Of a DNA stretch of 33,319 nucleotides, positions 1 through 7,486 are shown piece by piece. The translations under genes were made by a program, and so were the position numbers. How positions within the stretch are numbered: the stretch's first letter is position 1; the number at the start of each line of letters is the position of its first letter. Location: positions 1 to 33,319 of the forward strand of contig NZ_AOJH01000054.1 in the NCBI RefSeq assembly GCF_000337355.1. The letters run 5' to 3'. The notes beneath the pieces were generated by a model. That model was not told where the DNA came from. It did not search any database and worked only from the letters and a program-made list of their open reading frames with translations. This DNA is from Halorubrum kocurii JCM 14978. GTDB taxonomy: Archaea; Halobacteriota; Halobacteria; Halobacteriales; Haloferacaceae.

Positions 1-78
1 GGCTGGGGCTTTGAAGGGATTCACCGCTGAGACGTCGGCCACGTACGGCCGAGCGGCTGGGGCTTTGAAGGGATTCAC
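1..78 (-). CDS. Start of a repeat-built ORF (partial, 18-codon repeat unit)
   Basis: Read on the minus strand, GTG at 78-76 opens a frame that stays open for all 26 codons to the window edge. It begins VNPFKAPAARPYVADVSA and then starts the same unit again (VNPFKAPA), so the DNA period of 54 bp equals 18 codons. A TATA-like element (TTTTTATCC, 105-97) lies 27 bp before the GTG, the spacing seen for leaderless genes throughout this window. The unit is Pro/Ala-rich and basic, unlike the acidic neighbours. I recognise no domain. It may instead be a non-coding repeat array that happens to be open in this frame; only about one and a half units are visible. Confidence 0.4.
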   Translation of the reverse strand, partial: MNPFKAPAARPYVADVSAVNPFKAPA

Positions 79-91
79 CGCTGAGTCGTCG
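1..91. repeat. 54-bp-period tandem direct repeat
   Basis: A 31-bp block beginning GGCTGGGGCTTTGAAGGG is identical at 1-31 and 55-85. Identity resumes after one mismatch for five more bases (33-37 and 87-91). The array probably continues left of the window. The period is a multiple of three, which fits an in-frame protein repeat on the minus strand. Confidence 0.85.
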
Positions 92-96
92 ATTAC

Positions 97-105
97 GGAT
101 AAAAA
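97..105 (-). promoter_or_regulatory. TATA-like element for the repeat ORF
   Basis: TTTTTATCC on the minus strand, 27 bp upstream of GTG 78. A second A/T-rich TATA-like element (TTTATATA, 138-131, minus) lies further upstream. Positions 79-144 hold these two elements and no other recognisable feature. Confidence 0.45.
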
Positions 106-144
106 CCCGCCGGCAACGCCACACTCCGATATATAAACACCCGG

Positions 145-696
145 TCAGTGAAACCCGCGGTCCACGTCGTCCTCGTCGATCAGGTCCTCGAGCTCGGCGG
201 AGAGCAGCTCCTCGGCCTCCTCGAAGGTGTCGGAGAGCTCGTCGAGCTCGTCCGGGCGCCCGTCGAACTCGTAGTCCATCGGGCCGAACGCCGGGGAGTC
301 GATCGCCTCCATCACGTCCTCGAACAGGTGGTCGGCGCTCGTCGGCGCCTCCGCGTGGACCTTCAGCGTCTCGCGCAGCCGCGTCGCGGCGTCCTTCGCC
401 TGCTCCTCGTCCGCCGGCGGCGACTGCACCGCGAACCGCCCGGGCGACTCCTCGCCCGGGAGCAGGGGGTCGAGCTCGTCGTCGACCCGACGGGCGATCT
501 TCGTCCCCACTCCGCGGAGGTCGCGGGGGTTCTTCGCGTACGTCTTCAGGTGGTAGACGCCGACGCTCGGGTGGCCGAAGTAGAGGTCCTCGCCGAGCCC
601 CTCGCGTCTGGAGCCGGCGACCGCGCGCCAGCCGTCGGGGTCGGTCGAGTCGCTCGCGACGTCGGCGAGGATGTCGTCCCAGTCTCGCACGCGCAT
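145..696 (-). CDS. Acidic hypothetical protein (haloarchaeal)
   Basis: 183 codons from ATG 696; soluble and acidic, ending in a Glu/Asp-rich helical stretch (about residues 140-180). No signal peptide, membrane segment or catalytic motif is visible. The middle part (residues 38-90) contains a YFGHPSVGVYHLKTYAKNP-like segment followed by a charged helix. I do not recognise the family. Start choice is uncertain: the TATA box TTTATAAG at 715-708 is only 19 bp from ATG 696, whereas other genes here use 28-31 bp. A leaderless start at the in-frame GTG 690 (181 aa) fits better. Confidence 0.75.
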   Translation of the reverse strand: MRVRDWDDILADVASDSTDPDGWRAVAGSRREGLGEDLYFGHPSVGVYHLKTYAKNPRDLRGVGTKIARRVDDELDPLLPGEESPGRFAVQSPPADEEQAKDAATRLRETLKVHAEAPTSADHLFEDVMEAIDSPAFGPMDYEFDGRPDELDELSDTFEEAEELLSAELEDLIDEDDVDRGFH

Positions 697-707
697 GTCG
701 GCGGATA

Positions 708-715
708 CTTATAAA
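708..715 (-). promoter_or_regulatory. TATA box of the 145-696 gene
   Basis: TTTATAAG on the minus strand, a canonical haloarchaeal TATA box. Its closeness to ATG 696 favours GTG 690 as the real start. Confidence 0.65.
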
Positions 716-759
716 CGAGCGCGCTTGAGCGTGTCGGTCGGCTCGGCCCCTCGCGGCGC

Positions 760-1098
760 TCAGCGCCGGGAGCGGTACCACAGCCGCGCGAGCAGCGCCG
801 CGCCGGCGACGAGGAAGACGACGGAGAAGGGCGTGACGGCGCCGACCGCGACGTCGACGACCCCCCACAGCACGAGCCCGGCGTACAGCGCGGCCCGGAA
901 CCGGTCCGTGTCGAACCCCTCGACGGCGACGCCCCAGACGACGAGCGCCGCGATGTAGCCGTTGACGATCACGTCGCCGAAGGCGGCGAGCCCCTGCGTC
1001 TCCAGTCGGGCGACGCCGCTGAGCGCGGACAGCACCGCGAGCGAGAGGACGATGACGAGGACCGCGGGGCGCCCGTAGCGGCGGATCGAGTCGGCCAT
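760..1098 (-). CDS. Small membrane protein, hypothetical
   Basis: 112 aa starting MADSIRRYGRP. Three to four hydrophobic segments are visible, about residues 11-29, 36-55 and 70-108, and the protein ends in a basic WYRSRR tail, suggesting a small integral membrane protein. The frame is open further upstream to 1350, but that extension is arginine-rich shadow sequence opposite the helicase gene. ATG 1098 sits 29 bp after the TATA box TTTATAAG (1127-1120), so a leaderless start there is well supported. It is divergent from the Dna2-like gene. Function unknown. Confidence 0.75.
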   Translation of the reverse strand: MADSIRRYGRPAVLVIVLSLAVLSALSGVARLETQGLAAFGDVIVNGYIAALVVWGVAVEGFDTDRFRAALYAGLVLWGVVDVAVGAVTPFSVVFLVAGAALLARLWYRSRR

Positions 1099-1119
1099 GC
1101 CGGACCGTTCGAGCGTGCG

Positions 1120-1127
1120 CTTATAAA
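1120..1127 (-). promoter_or_regulatory. TATA box of the 112-aa membrane protein gene
   Basis: TTTATAAG on the minus strand, first base 29 bp before ATG 1098; leaderless arrangement. Confidence 0.75.
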
Positions 1128-1179
1128 TGGTCGCGGACGCGGCCGAGTTCACCGACAGCGTTTTTCGAGGCCGCCGCGG

Positions 1180-3885
1180 ATGACGGCCGTGAACGTTCGG
1201 GGGCCGATCCTCTCCGTCGGGGAGGCGCGGACGGTGTCGACGTCGTACGGCGACCGCGAGCTCCGCGAGCTGCGGATCCGCCCCGACCGCGGCGCGGGCG
1301 ACCCGGTCGACGTGACGCTGTGGGGGAAGTGGACCGAGACCGCCGAGCACGCCGAGCCGGGCATGGAGCTGCTGGTCACGGACGCCGAGGAGGACGAGTT
1401 CGCCGGCGAGACGGGGTACGCGACCACCGGCGACTCGTGGGTCGTGTTAGAGCCGGACTTCCTCGTCGACGTGACCGGGATCCGGTCGTGGGTGCAGTGC
1501 CCGCGGATGTACTACTTAAATAAGCTCTCCGGGATCCCCCTGAACTACCCCGTCGTCAAGGGGACGGTCGTCCACGAGGTGTTCGGTGACCTGCTCCGCG
1601 GGATGGATCTGGAGGACTCGGTCGCGGACCGCGTCGAGGAGGCGGGGCTCGAACTCGGGCTGTTGGGCTACGAGCCGGCGGAGGTCGCCGACGAGGTGCG
1701 CCGCAACGCGGCCGCGATCGAGGGGTGGCTCTCGCAGGGGACGCTGACCGACGAGGACACGTGGCGGTCGGAGTTCACCCTCATCTCGCCGACGTTCGGC
1801 CTGAAGGGACGCGCCGACGCGCTCCGCCGCGGGACCCCCGTGGAGCTGAAGACCGGGAAGAACACGAAGCGGGAGCCGCGCTTCCACGACAAGATCCAGG
1901 CGGCCTGCTACGCGCTCATGCTGGAGGAGCGGGGCGTCGACCCCGACATCGGGACGCTGCTGTACACGAAGAACACCGCGCTCGACCGCAACGAGGCGTC
2001 CGGCGATCTGGCGCCGGCCAAGGAGTTCTCCGTGGGCCGCGGCCTGCTGGAGTTCGTCGTCCGCGAGCGCAACGCCCTCGCGGCGATGGAGTGGCGCGCG
2101 CTCAACGACCCCGGCGAGCGCCCCACCGTCCCCACGGGGTACGAGGCCGACGCGAAGTGCCAGTACTGCTTCGAGCAGGACACCTGCATGGTCGTCTCCG
2201 GCCGCCTGGACCAGGAGTCGAAGGCGGGGTCCGTCGGGACCCCCGTTCCGGACGAGGAGCGCGACTACTTCGACCGCTTTTACGTTGCCCTCGAGGAGGA
2301 GCGCCGCGAGACCCACGCCGAGTATCGGAAGCTGTGGGAGCAGACGCCCGAGGAGCGCGCCGCGGACGACCGCGCGCTCATCGACCTGGAGCCGGTCTCG
2401 CAGACCGAGATCGACGACGCCCGGTGGGAGCTCCGGGCCCGCAAGCCGGGCGACGCCGTCTCGAAGCTCCGCGAGGGCGACGTGGCGCTCGCGAGCGACG
2501 GCGACCCCGTGACCGGCCACGGCGAGCTCGGTCGCATCACCGCGCTCGGCGGCGACGAGGTCGTCGTCGAGACCGACGAGCCGGTCGAGCTCCGACGGCT
2601 CGACGTCTACCCCTCCGAGATTTCGGTCGACCGCTCGCTCACCGCGCTCCACGACGCGATCTTAAAAGGGAGCGACGCGCGCAAGGACGTGCTGTTCGGG
2701 CGGCGCGAGCCCGAATTTCGGGGCGCCGCCGACCGTTCCACAGTCGCCCCCGACGCCTACATCGACAACAACGACGCCCAGAACGAGGCCGTCCAACTCG
2801 CCGTCGACGCCGAGGACTGCGCGCTGATCCACGGCCCGCCGGGCACCGGGAAGACGTACACCATCGCCCGGGCGATCCGCGCCTTGGTCGCCGAGGGGAA
2901 CCGCGTGTTGCTCTCGGCGTTCACCAACCGCGCGGTCGACAACGCACTCGAGGCGCTCCGGGATCAGGGCTTTGACGACGTGCTCCGCGTGGGGACGAAA
3001 ACCGGCGTCCGCGGCGACATGCAGGACGTGCGGCTCGTCCAGCGCGGGGACCCGAACGCGAAGGCCGCGGAACTGCGCGACGCGCCGGTCGTCGCCGCCA
3101 CGACCGCGGCCTGCGGCTCCCGCGTGCTGCGCGAGTGCGAGTTCGACGTGGCCTTGGTCGACGAGGCCTCCCAGCTCACGGAGCCGGGCACCCACGCCGC
3201 GATCAACCGCGCCGACCGGTTCGTGCTCGTCGGCGACCACGAGCAGCTCCCGCCGGTCGTGCGCGCCGAGAACGACCTCCAAACGTCGCTCTTCCAGCGC
3301 CTCATCGAGGCGTACCCCGACGCGAGCGTCATGCTCGACCGCCAGTACCGGATGAGCCAGCGCATCCAGGCGTTCGCCTCCGCGGAGTTCTACGACGGCG
3401 CGCTCCGCCCGGCGACCCCCGAGGTGGCGGGCCAGACCCTCCGCGACCTCCGCGTCGACCCCGCCGACCTGCCGGAGGGGCTCGCCGGCGGCGTGAGCTC
3501 CGTCGACCCGGGCGGGAGCCGCGACGGCAACCGGAACGTCCGGGAGGCCGAGCGCGTCGCCGAGGTCGTCGACGCGTACCTCGCCGCCGGCGTCGACCCG
3601 GACGACGTCGGCGTCATCGCGCCCTTCCGCGCGCAGGTCGCGGAGATCGGCCGGCGCACCGCGGTCACCGTCGACACCGTCGACCGGTTCCAGGGCTCCT
3701 CGAAGGAGGTGATCGTCGTCTCGCTGGTCGCGACCGGCGACCTCGACGGGCCGATCTTCGAGGACCACCGGCGGATGAACGTCGCGCTCACGCGGGCGAA
3801 AAAGCAGCTGACGCTGGTCGGCGACGCCGGCGCGCTCGGCTCCGACCCCTTCTACGCGCGCCTGCTCGACTGGGCGCGGCGGTAG
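1180..3885 (+). CDS. Dna2-like protein: OB-fold, Cas4/RecB-type nuclease and SF1 helicase
   Basis: 901 aa from ATG 1180. Residues about 1-95 resemble an OB-fold (VRGPILSVGEARTV...VTLWGKW). Residues 96-340 form a RecB/Cas4-family nuclease: GRAD (D213) and VELKTGK (E222, K224) are the metal and catalytic residues, and C107, C327, C330 and C336 match the 4Fe-4S cysteine layout of Cas4/Dna2/AddB. The C-terminal half is a superfamily 1B helicase: Walker A GPPGTGKT (552-559), DEAS (661-664), GDHEQLPP, QYRM, DRFQG and VALTRAKKQL. It likely processes 5' DNA flaps or ends in replication and repair. Start choice: TTTTTCGA (1161-1168) is 28 bp from the in-frame GTG 1189, so the protein may begin MNVRGPILS, three residues shorter. 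Confidence 0.9.
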   Translation: MTAVNVRGPILSVGEARTVSTSYGDRELRELRIRPDRGAGDPVDVTLWGKWTETAEHAEPGMELLVTDAEEDEFAGETGYATTGDSWVVLEPDFLVDVTGIRSWVQCPRMYYLNKLSGIPLNYPVVKGTVVHEVFGDLLRGMDLEDSVADRVEEAGLELGLLGYEPAEVADEVRRNAAAIEGWLSQGTLTDEDTWRSEFTLISPTFGLKGRADALRRGTPVELKTGKNTKREPRFHDKIQAACYALMLEERGVDPDIGTLLYTKNTALDRNEASGDLAPAKEFSVGRGLLEFVVRERNALAAMEWRALNDPGERPTVPTGYEADAKCQYCFEQDTCMVVSGRLDQESKAGSVGTPVPDEERDYFDRFYVALEEERRETHAEYRKLWEQTPEERAADDRALIDLEPVSQTEIDDARWELRARKPGDAVSKLREGDVALASDGDPVTGHGELGRITALGGDEVVVETDEPVELRRLDVYPSEISVDRSLTALHDAILKGSDARKDVLFGRREPEFRGAADRSTVAPDAYIDNNDAQNEAVQLAVDAEDCALIHGPPGTGKTYTIARAIRALVAEGNRVLLSAFTNRAVDNALEALRDQGFDDVLRVGTKTGVRGDMQDVRLVQRGDPNAKAAELRDAPVVAATTAACGSRVLRECEFDVALVDEASQLTEPGTHAAINRADRFVLVGDHEQLPPVVRAENDLQTSLFQRLIEAYPDASVMLDRQYRMSQRIQAFASAEFYDGALRPATPEVAGQTLRDLRVDPADLPEGLAGGVSSVDPGGSRDGNRNVREAERVAEVVDAYLAAGVDPDDVGVIAPFRAQVAEIGRRTAVTVDTVDRFQGSSKEVIVVSLVATGDLDGPIFEDHRRMNVALTRAKKQLTLVGDAGALGSDPFYARLLDWARR

Positions 3886-3909
3886 GCGGTCGACGCCCCG
3901 GCTCATCGC

Positions 3910-3927
3910 CTCGCCGGTGACGGCGAG
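3910..3927 (+). terminator. Hairpin downstream of the Dna2-like gene
   Basis: Perfect 7-bp stem CTCGCCG (3910-3916) / CGGCGAG (3921-3927) with a GTGA loop, 25 bp after the stop codon. No T-tract follows, so a terminator role is uncertain; it could be chance in GC-rich DNA. The rest of 3886-4081 shows nothing else recognisable. Confidence 0.25.
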
Positions 3928-4081
3928 TCGGCGTTCGACGGACGTCTCACCCCGGTCCGGTGTCGCTCGGTAAGGGGAACGCCGTCTCGCGTCCGGCCGA
4001 AACCTACTCGGGAGCTGAGAGGAGCGGCCTCCCGAATACGGCGGCCGAGCGCAACGGCGAGGCGAATTCGGCCCGAGGAGA

Positions 4082-4090
4082 GTTTAACAC
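4082..4090 (+). promoter_or_regulatory. TATA-like element of dacZ
   Basis: GTTTAACAC lies 38 bp before ATG 4120, predicting a leader of about 7-10 nt. AGGAG at 4109-4113 sits at or just before the predicted transcript start, so its use as a ribosome-binding site is uncertain. Confidence 0.5.
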
Positions 4091-4119
4091 TGTCCGGCCC
4101 ATAATGTCAGGAGAGACGA

Positions 4120-4677
4120 ATGGAAGAGCTCGATCGGGTTTTGAAAAAGTACGCCACCAGCCAGGATCTCATGGACCAGATCCGGTACGTGGCCGAGACA
4201 CTGAGCATAGAGTTCGACAAGTGGAACGACCAGTACGTGAGCGGTCCGAGTCTGTACTTTCTGGTCGTCGCCGAAACCGACTTCGAGGAGTACACCGACC
4301 CGCTCGGAGAGAACATCTGGCCGACCGACCGGTGTAAGATCGTCCACGACTCGCCAGAGGCGTTTCGGCGGGTCGCCGAAGACGTCGCGTTCAGCCGGGA
4401 CGGCGCTATCATCGTGACCGGAGACGGGACGATCCAAAAGCAGATGGTTCGGGTTCGGAGCCCCCACCACGCGGAAGTGTCGGGGGTCGCGGAGCTCAAG
4501 TACCCCGACTGGATGGGGACCAAACACATGAGTGCCCTGGAGACGTCGCTCCGAAAGAACGTCCTGTGGGCGATCACGCTCAGCGAGGAGGACGGCCGCG
4601 TCACCACCTATCTCGACGGCACGTTTCAGGACTATCCCCGCGAAGAGATCGGCGGCCGGTGGCGACCCGAGCAGTAG
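4120..4677 (+). CDS. dacZ: Diadenylate cyclase (c-di-AMP synthase), DisA_N domain
   Basis: 185 aa, consisting of a single DisA_N-type domain as in haloarchaeal DacZ. It condenses two ATP into the second messenger c-di-AMP, which in Haloferax is essential and linked to osmotic homeostasis. The nucleotide-binding motif DGA is at residues 94-96 (FSRDGAIIV). The second motif reads GTKHMSALETS (133-143) where bacterial enzymes have GTRHRAA. The C-terminal strand-turn segment (TLSEEDGRVTTYLDGTF) also matches the family. No membrane segment or other domain. Third codon positions look somewhat less GC-biased than in neighbours. It stands alone, with no phosphodiesterase gene nearby. Confidence 0.82.
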   Translation: MEELDRVLKKYATSQDLMDQIRYVAETLSIEFDKWNDQYVSGPSLYFLVVAETDFEEYTDPLGENIWPTDRCKIVHDSPEAFRRVAEDVAFSRDGAIIVTGDGTIQKQMVRVRSPHHAEVSGVAELKYPDWMGTKHMSALETSLRKNVLWAITLSEEDGRVTTYLDGTFQDYPREEIGGRWRPEQ

Positions 4678-4694
4678 CGACGCCTCGGTCAACA

Positions 4695-4722
4695 CGCCCC
4701 GGTCGGTACGCCCCGGTCGGTA
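4695..4722. repeat. 14-bp perfect tandem duplication
   Basis: CGCCCCGGTCGGTA occurs at 4695-4708 and again directly at 4709-4722, in the convergent gap between dacZ and the DUF47 gene. The rest of 4678-4780 shows nothing else. Confidence 0.7.
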
Positions 4723-4780
4723 CGCCGAGTATTACGCCGCGTCGTCTGACATAGCGGATCGCAGCGGAGCCGTCCGGCCT

Positions 4781-5497
4781 CTACTCCCCGTCCGCCTCGG
4801 GGGTCGCCTCGGTGACGATCCCCGGCTCCTTGCTCGCGATGACGACCATCCGGTCCGTGAGGTCCTCGATCGTGTTCGCGAGCTCGTCCAGCAGGATGGC
4901 GAGCTCGCGGTAGACGAGCGGCTGGTCGACCGCGTCGTCGGCGAAGGCGGTCGCGATGGCGTCGTTGCGCAGCTCGTCGCACTCGCTCTCGAGGTCGCGT
5001 ATCGCCTCGATCCCCTCGGTGAGCGTCTCGGTGGCGTCGCTCCGGGCGAGCCCGCGGACGAACCCCTCGACCACGTCGCCGAGGACCGCCGTCATCTCGA
5101 CGATTCGGGTGGCCATCTCCCGCATGTCGCGGAAGGGGTCGCCGTCGGCGTCGGGCCGCATCATGACCACCTCCTGAACGATCCGCTCGGTGTGGTTCGC
5201 GACCACGTCGAGCTCCTTGTAGAAGTCAAGCAGCGCGGACTCGTTGAAGTTGATCCGGGTGTTCAACAGCCCGATGTCGTCCGGACCGGCGTTGGTGATG
5301 GTCGCGGTGATCTCCCGGACCAACTCGTCGCACTCGCTCTCGATCGCCGCGATTTCGTCGATCGTCTCGCGGTACGGACCGTCGCCCGCGTACTCGTCGA
5401 GGGCCCGCGGCAGGAGGGCGACGCAGTCGTCGATCCGATCGAGGTACGCGGCGGTCTGGGTTTCGAGCTGTTCCCCGAAGTCGGCGTCGGTGGCCAT
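4781..5497 (-). CDS. DUF47 / PhoU-like putative phosphate transport regulator
   Basis: 238 aa beginning MATDADFGEQLETQ; all-helical and acidic, with the PhoU/DUF47 pattern of repeated metal-binding acidic helices: ESECDELVREITATI (about residue 53) and its second-half counterpart ESECDELRNDAIAT (about 168). In this family the protein usually accompanies a Pit-type phosphate permease and is thought to regulate it. No permease lies next to this gene. The frame opens at GTG 5509, but ATG 5497 is 28 bp after a TATA-like TTTACC (5525-5520), favouring the shorter form. Confidence 0.85.
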   Translation of the reverse strand: MATDADFGEQLETQTAAYLDRIDDCVALLPRALDEYAGDGPYRETIDEIAAIESECDELVREITATITNAGPDDIGLLNTRINFNESALLDFYKELDVVANHTERIVQEVVMMRPDADGDPFRDMREMATRIVEMTAVLGDVVEGFVRGLARSDATETLTEGIEAIRDLESECDELRNDAIATAFADDAVDQPLVYRELAILLDELANTIEDLTDRMVVIASKEPGIVTEATPEADGE

Positions 5498-5575
5498 ACG
5501 CCGACCCACGCGCGTCGGAGGTAAAGAGGTTCCCTCGCGTTTTGTCGATCGTGAGGGTTCTGCCGGGCGTTCTCT

Positions 5576-6625
5576 CTACAGCCCGTCGACCGCGTCTAGC
5601 GCCGACTCGACGTCGGGCACGTCGAACCACCGCCGGTCGGTGTAGGCGTTCGTCCCGGCCGCGTACAGCTCGGAGACCGCCTCGACGACCGCCGGCGGGA
5701 GCGGGTCGGGCGCCGGCTCGCAGAGCTCGCGCCAGTCGTCGATGTCGCGGTCCGCGACCGCCTCCTTCGCCGCTTTGACGGCCTCGACCCACCCGGGGTC
5801 GTTCGCCTTGTACCACTGCCGGACGACCTCCTTCGAGATCCCGCGCCCGCCGTACGAAAAGCGGTTCTCGTCGAAGGTGCCGACCACGTCGGCGACGCGC
5901 AGCTCGCCGTCCGCGTACAGGCACTCGATCTTCCCGTCCTCGTGGACGAACCCGGTTGCCTCGGCGCGCTCGGTGACGACCCGGTTCACGTCGCGCGCGA
6001 GCGATTCGAGGGCGTCGACGTCGGCGCTCCCCGCGATCCGGTCGGCCTCGGCGCGGTCGAGGTAGCGGTCCTGCTGCTCGTACTTCGTCGAGAACTCCAC
6101 GACCGGCTCCGGGAGGTCGACCGGCTCGTCCGGCCAGTCGTCGGCGTCGATGCCGAGTTCGGCGTCGAGCCCGAAGTCGGCGGGGTCGGCGCGGCGCCGG
6201 AGGCTGGACCCTACCGGGACCCGGTTCCGGAAGACGACCTCCAGCGGGACGAGGTAGTGGTCGCCGCCCGCGGCGTGGAAGGCGTCGTAGTCGTAGCCCG
6301 CGTCGGGGCCCTCGTAAGGCAGGTCGGGGACCTGCGTCAGGTCGATCGCCATCTCCGTCGGCGGCGCGCTCGCGTCGGCGAGGGAGACGGTCTCGCCCGC
6401 GTTCGCGTCTGTCACGCCCCGGTAGTGGGTCGGGACCCCGGCGGCCTCCAGCAGTTCGAAGTTGAACGCACCCATCGCACAGAGGCTCGCGCCCTTCCGC
6501 GGGATCGCGTCCGGCATCTGCCCCCAGTCGAACACCGAGTAGGCGTCGGTGAAGACGAACCGCCCCCGACCCAGCCCATCGGCGGTCGCGGCCTCGTCGA
6601 CGCGGAACTCCTTGACGCTCGTCAT
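5576..6625 (-). CDS. purC: Phosphoribosylaminoimidazole-succinocarboxamide synthase
   Basis: 349 aa, beginning [26 protein letters not shown] synthetase joins CAIR and aspartate using ATP in de novo purine synthesis. Recognisable segments are the N-terminal ATP-binding part ([38 protein letters not shown]), the central [19 protein letters not shown] block that matches the PurC signature (VEVVVRN-type), and the late [23 protein letters not shown] segment. The protein is longer than bacterial PurC (about 240 aa), as usual for the haloarchaeal form. The frame continues upstream to 6868, but homologues begin at MTSVKEF. Only a weak A/T-rich stretch (6660-6651) precedes the start. Confidence 0.9.
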   Translation of the reverse strand: MTSVKEFRVDEAATADGLGRGRFVFTDAYSVFDWGQMPDAIPRKGASLCAMGAFNFELLEAAGVPTHYRGVTDANAGETVSLADASAPPTEMAIDLTQVPDLPYEGPDAGYDYDAFHAAGGDHYLVPLEVVFRNRVPVGSSLRRRADPADFGLDAELGIDADDWPDEPVDLPEPVVEFSTKYEQQDRYLDRAEADRIAGSADVDALESLARDVNRVVTERAEATGFVHEDGKIECLYADGELRVADVVGTFDENRFSYGGRGISKEVVRQWYKANDPGWVEAVKAAKEAVADRDIDDWRELCEPAPDPLPPAVVEAVSELYAAGTNAYTDRRWFDVPDVESALDAVDGL

Positions 6626-6793
6626 ACCGCAACGGGCGACCGCCTTCCCCATGAATCTTTCACTTACGTGGTCACCTCTCGCGTCCGTTTTGGGAAACGA
6701 TCCACATCCGTGGGTAGCCGTGTTCGCTGCGACCGGGTGTCGCCGACGAGCCAGCATCGAAAGGACCACGCCGCTCGCGGGCGCACCGCCGGT

Positions 6794-7480
6794 ATGCACG
6801 ATGCGCGCGAGGTCGTCGTCCTCCGGTACGGCCACCGACCGGGACGCGACGACCGCATGACGACGCACGTCGGGCTCACGGCCCGAGCGCTCGGCGCCGA
6901 CCGAGTGATCTTCCCCGACAACGCCGGGCAGTCAGCGGAGACGGTGCGGGACATCACCGACCGGTTCGGCGGCCCGTTCGCGGTCGAGCTCCGCGACGAC
7001 CAGCAGGCGATCGTCCGGGACTTCGAGGGGGTCGTCGCCCACCTCACGATGTACGGCGAGCGCGTCCAAGACGTGGAGGGAGACGTCCGGGAGGCCGTCG
7101 GGATCGGCGGTCCGGACGCGACCGGCGGGGCGTCGACGCCGCGCGACCTCCTCGTCGTGGTCGGCGGCGAGAAGGTGCCCTGGGCGCTGTACGAGCGCGC
7201 CGACTTCAACGTGGGCGTGACGAACCAGCCGCACTCCGAGGTCGCGGGGCTCGCGGTGTTCCTCGACCGCCTGTTCGAGGGCGCGGAGCTGGACCGGGAG
7301 TGGGAGGACGCGGACCGACGGGTGATGCCCGAGGCGACCGGGAAGACGGTGATCGACGCCGACGACGCCGAGGACAGCGATGATCCCGGGACCGAGGACA
7401 GCGATGATCCCGGGACCGAGGACAGCGATGATCCCGGGACCGAGGACAGCGATGATCCCGGGACCGGAGCCCGGGACTGA
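6794..7480 (+). CDS. trm56: tRNA (cytidine(56)-2'-O)-methyltransferase (SPOUT family)
   Basis: 228 aa. aTrm56 methylates the ribose of C56 in the T-loop of archaeal tRNAs with S-adenosylmethionine. The body (1-185) has the archaeal Trm56 signatures: N-terminal [27 protein letters not shown], the knot region [24 protein letters not shown] and [21 protein letters not shown]. After the enzyme core the protein carries four exact copies of EDSDDPGT (residues 193-224) and ends GARD. This acidic tail is outside the SPOUT fold. The gene is divergent from purC and convergent with the KaiC-like gene, 6 bp apart. ATG 6794 is supported by homology, since the frame runs further upstream. The 6626-6793 gap has no strong TATA box. 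Confidence 0.9.
   Translation: MHDAREVVVLRYGHRPGRDDRMTTHVGLTARALGADRVIFPDNAGQSAETVRDITDRFGGPFAVELRDDQQAIVRDFEGVVAHLTMYGERVQDVEGDVREAVGIGGPDATGGASTPRDLLVVVGGEKVPWALYERADFNVGVTNQPHSEVAGLAVFLDRLFEGAELDREWEDADRRVMPEATGKTVIDADDAEDSDDPGTEDSDDPGTEDSDDPGTEDSDDPGTGARD
7370..7465 (+). repeat. Four perfect 24-bp tandem repeats inside trm56
   Basis: Units 7370-7393, 7394-7417, 7418-7441 and 7442-7465 are identical, each coding EDSDDPGT in the frame of trm56 and each holding GATGATCCCGGGACC. The unit uses GAT and AGC codons unlike the surrounding GAC/TCG-biased sequence. Perfect identity suggests recent expansion. Confidence 0.95.
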
Positions 7481-7486
7481 CTCGGG

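Noticed and set aside
1..91. CRISPR-like array (31-bp repeat, 23-bp spacer)
   Set aside because: Only two copies are visible, the gap is too short for haloarchaeal spacers, similarity continues past the repeat, and the 54-bp period is an open 18-codon frame.
1516..2652. Long antisense ORFs opposite the Dna2-like gene
   Set aside because: High GC removes stop codons from all frames; the antisense products are Arg/Val/Leu-rich with no motifs, whereas the sense frame has nuclease and helicase motifs.
3960..4337. 125-aa ORF before and over the dacZ start
   Set aside because: Composition is not protein-like, it overlaps dacZ in another frame, and dacZ has the recognisable domain.
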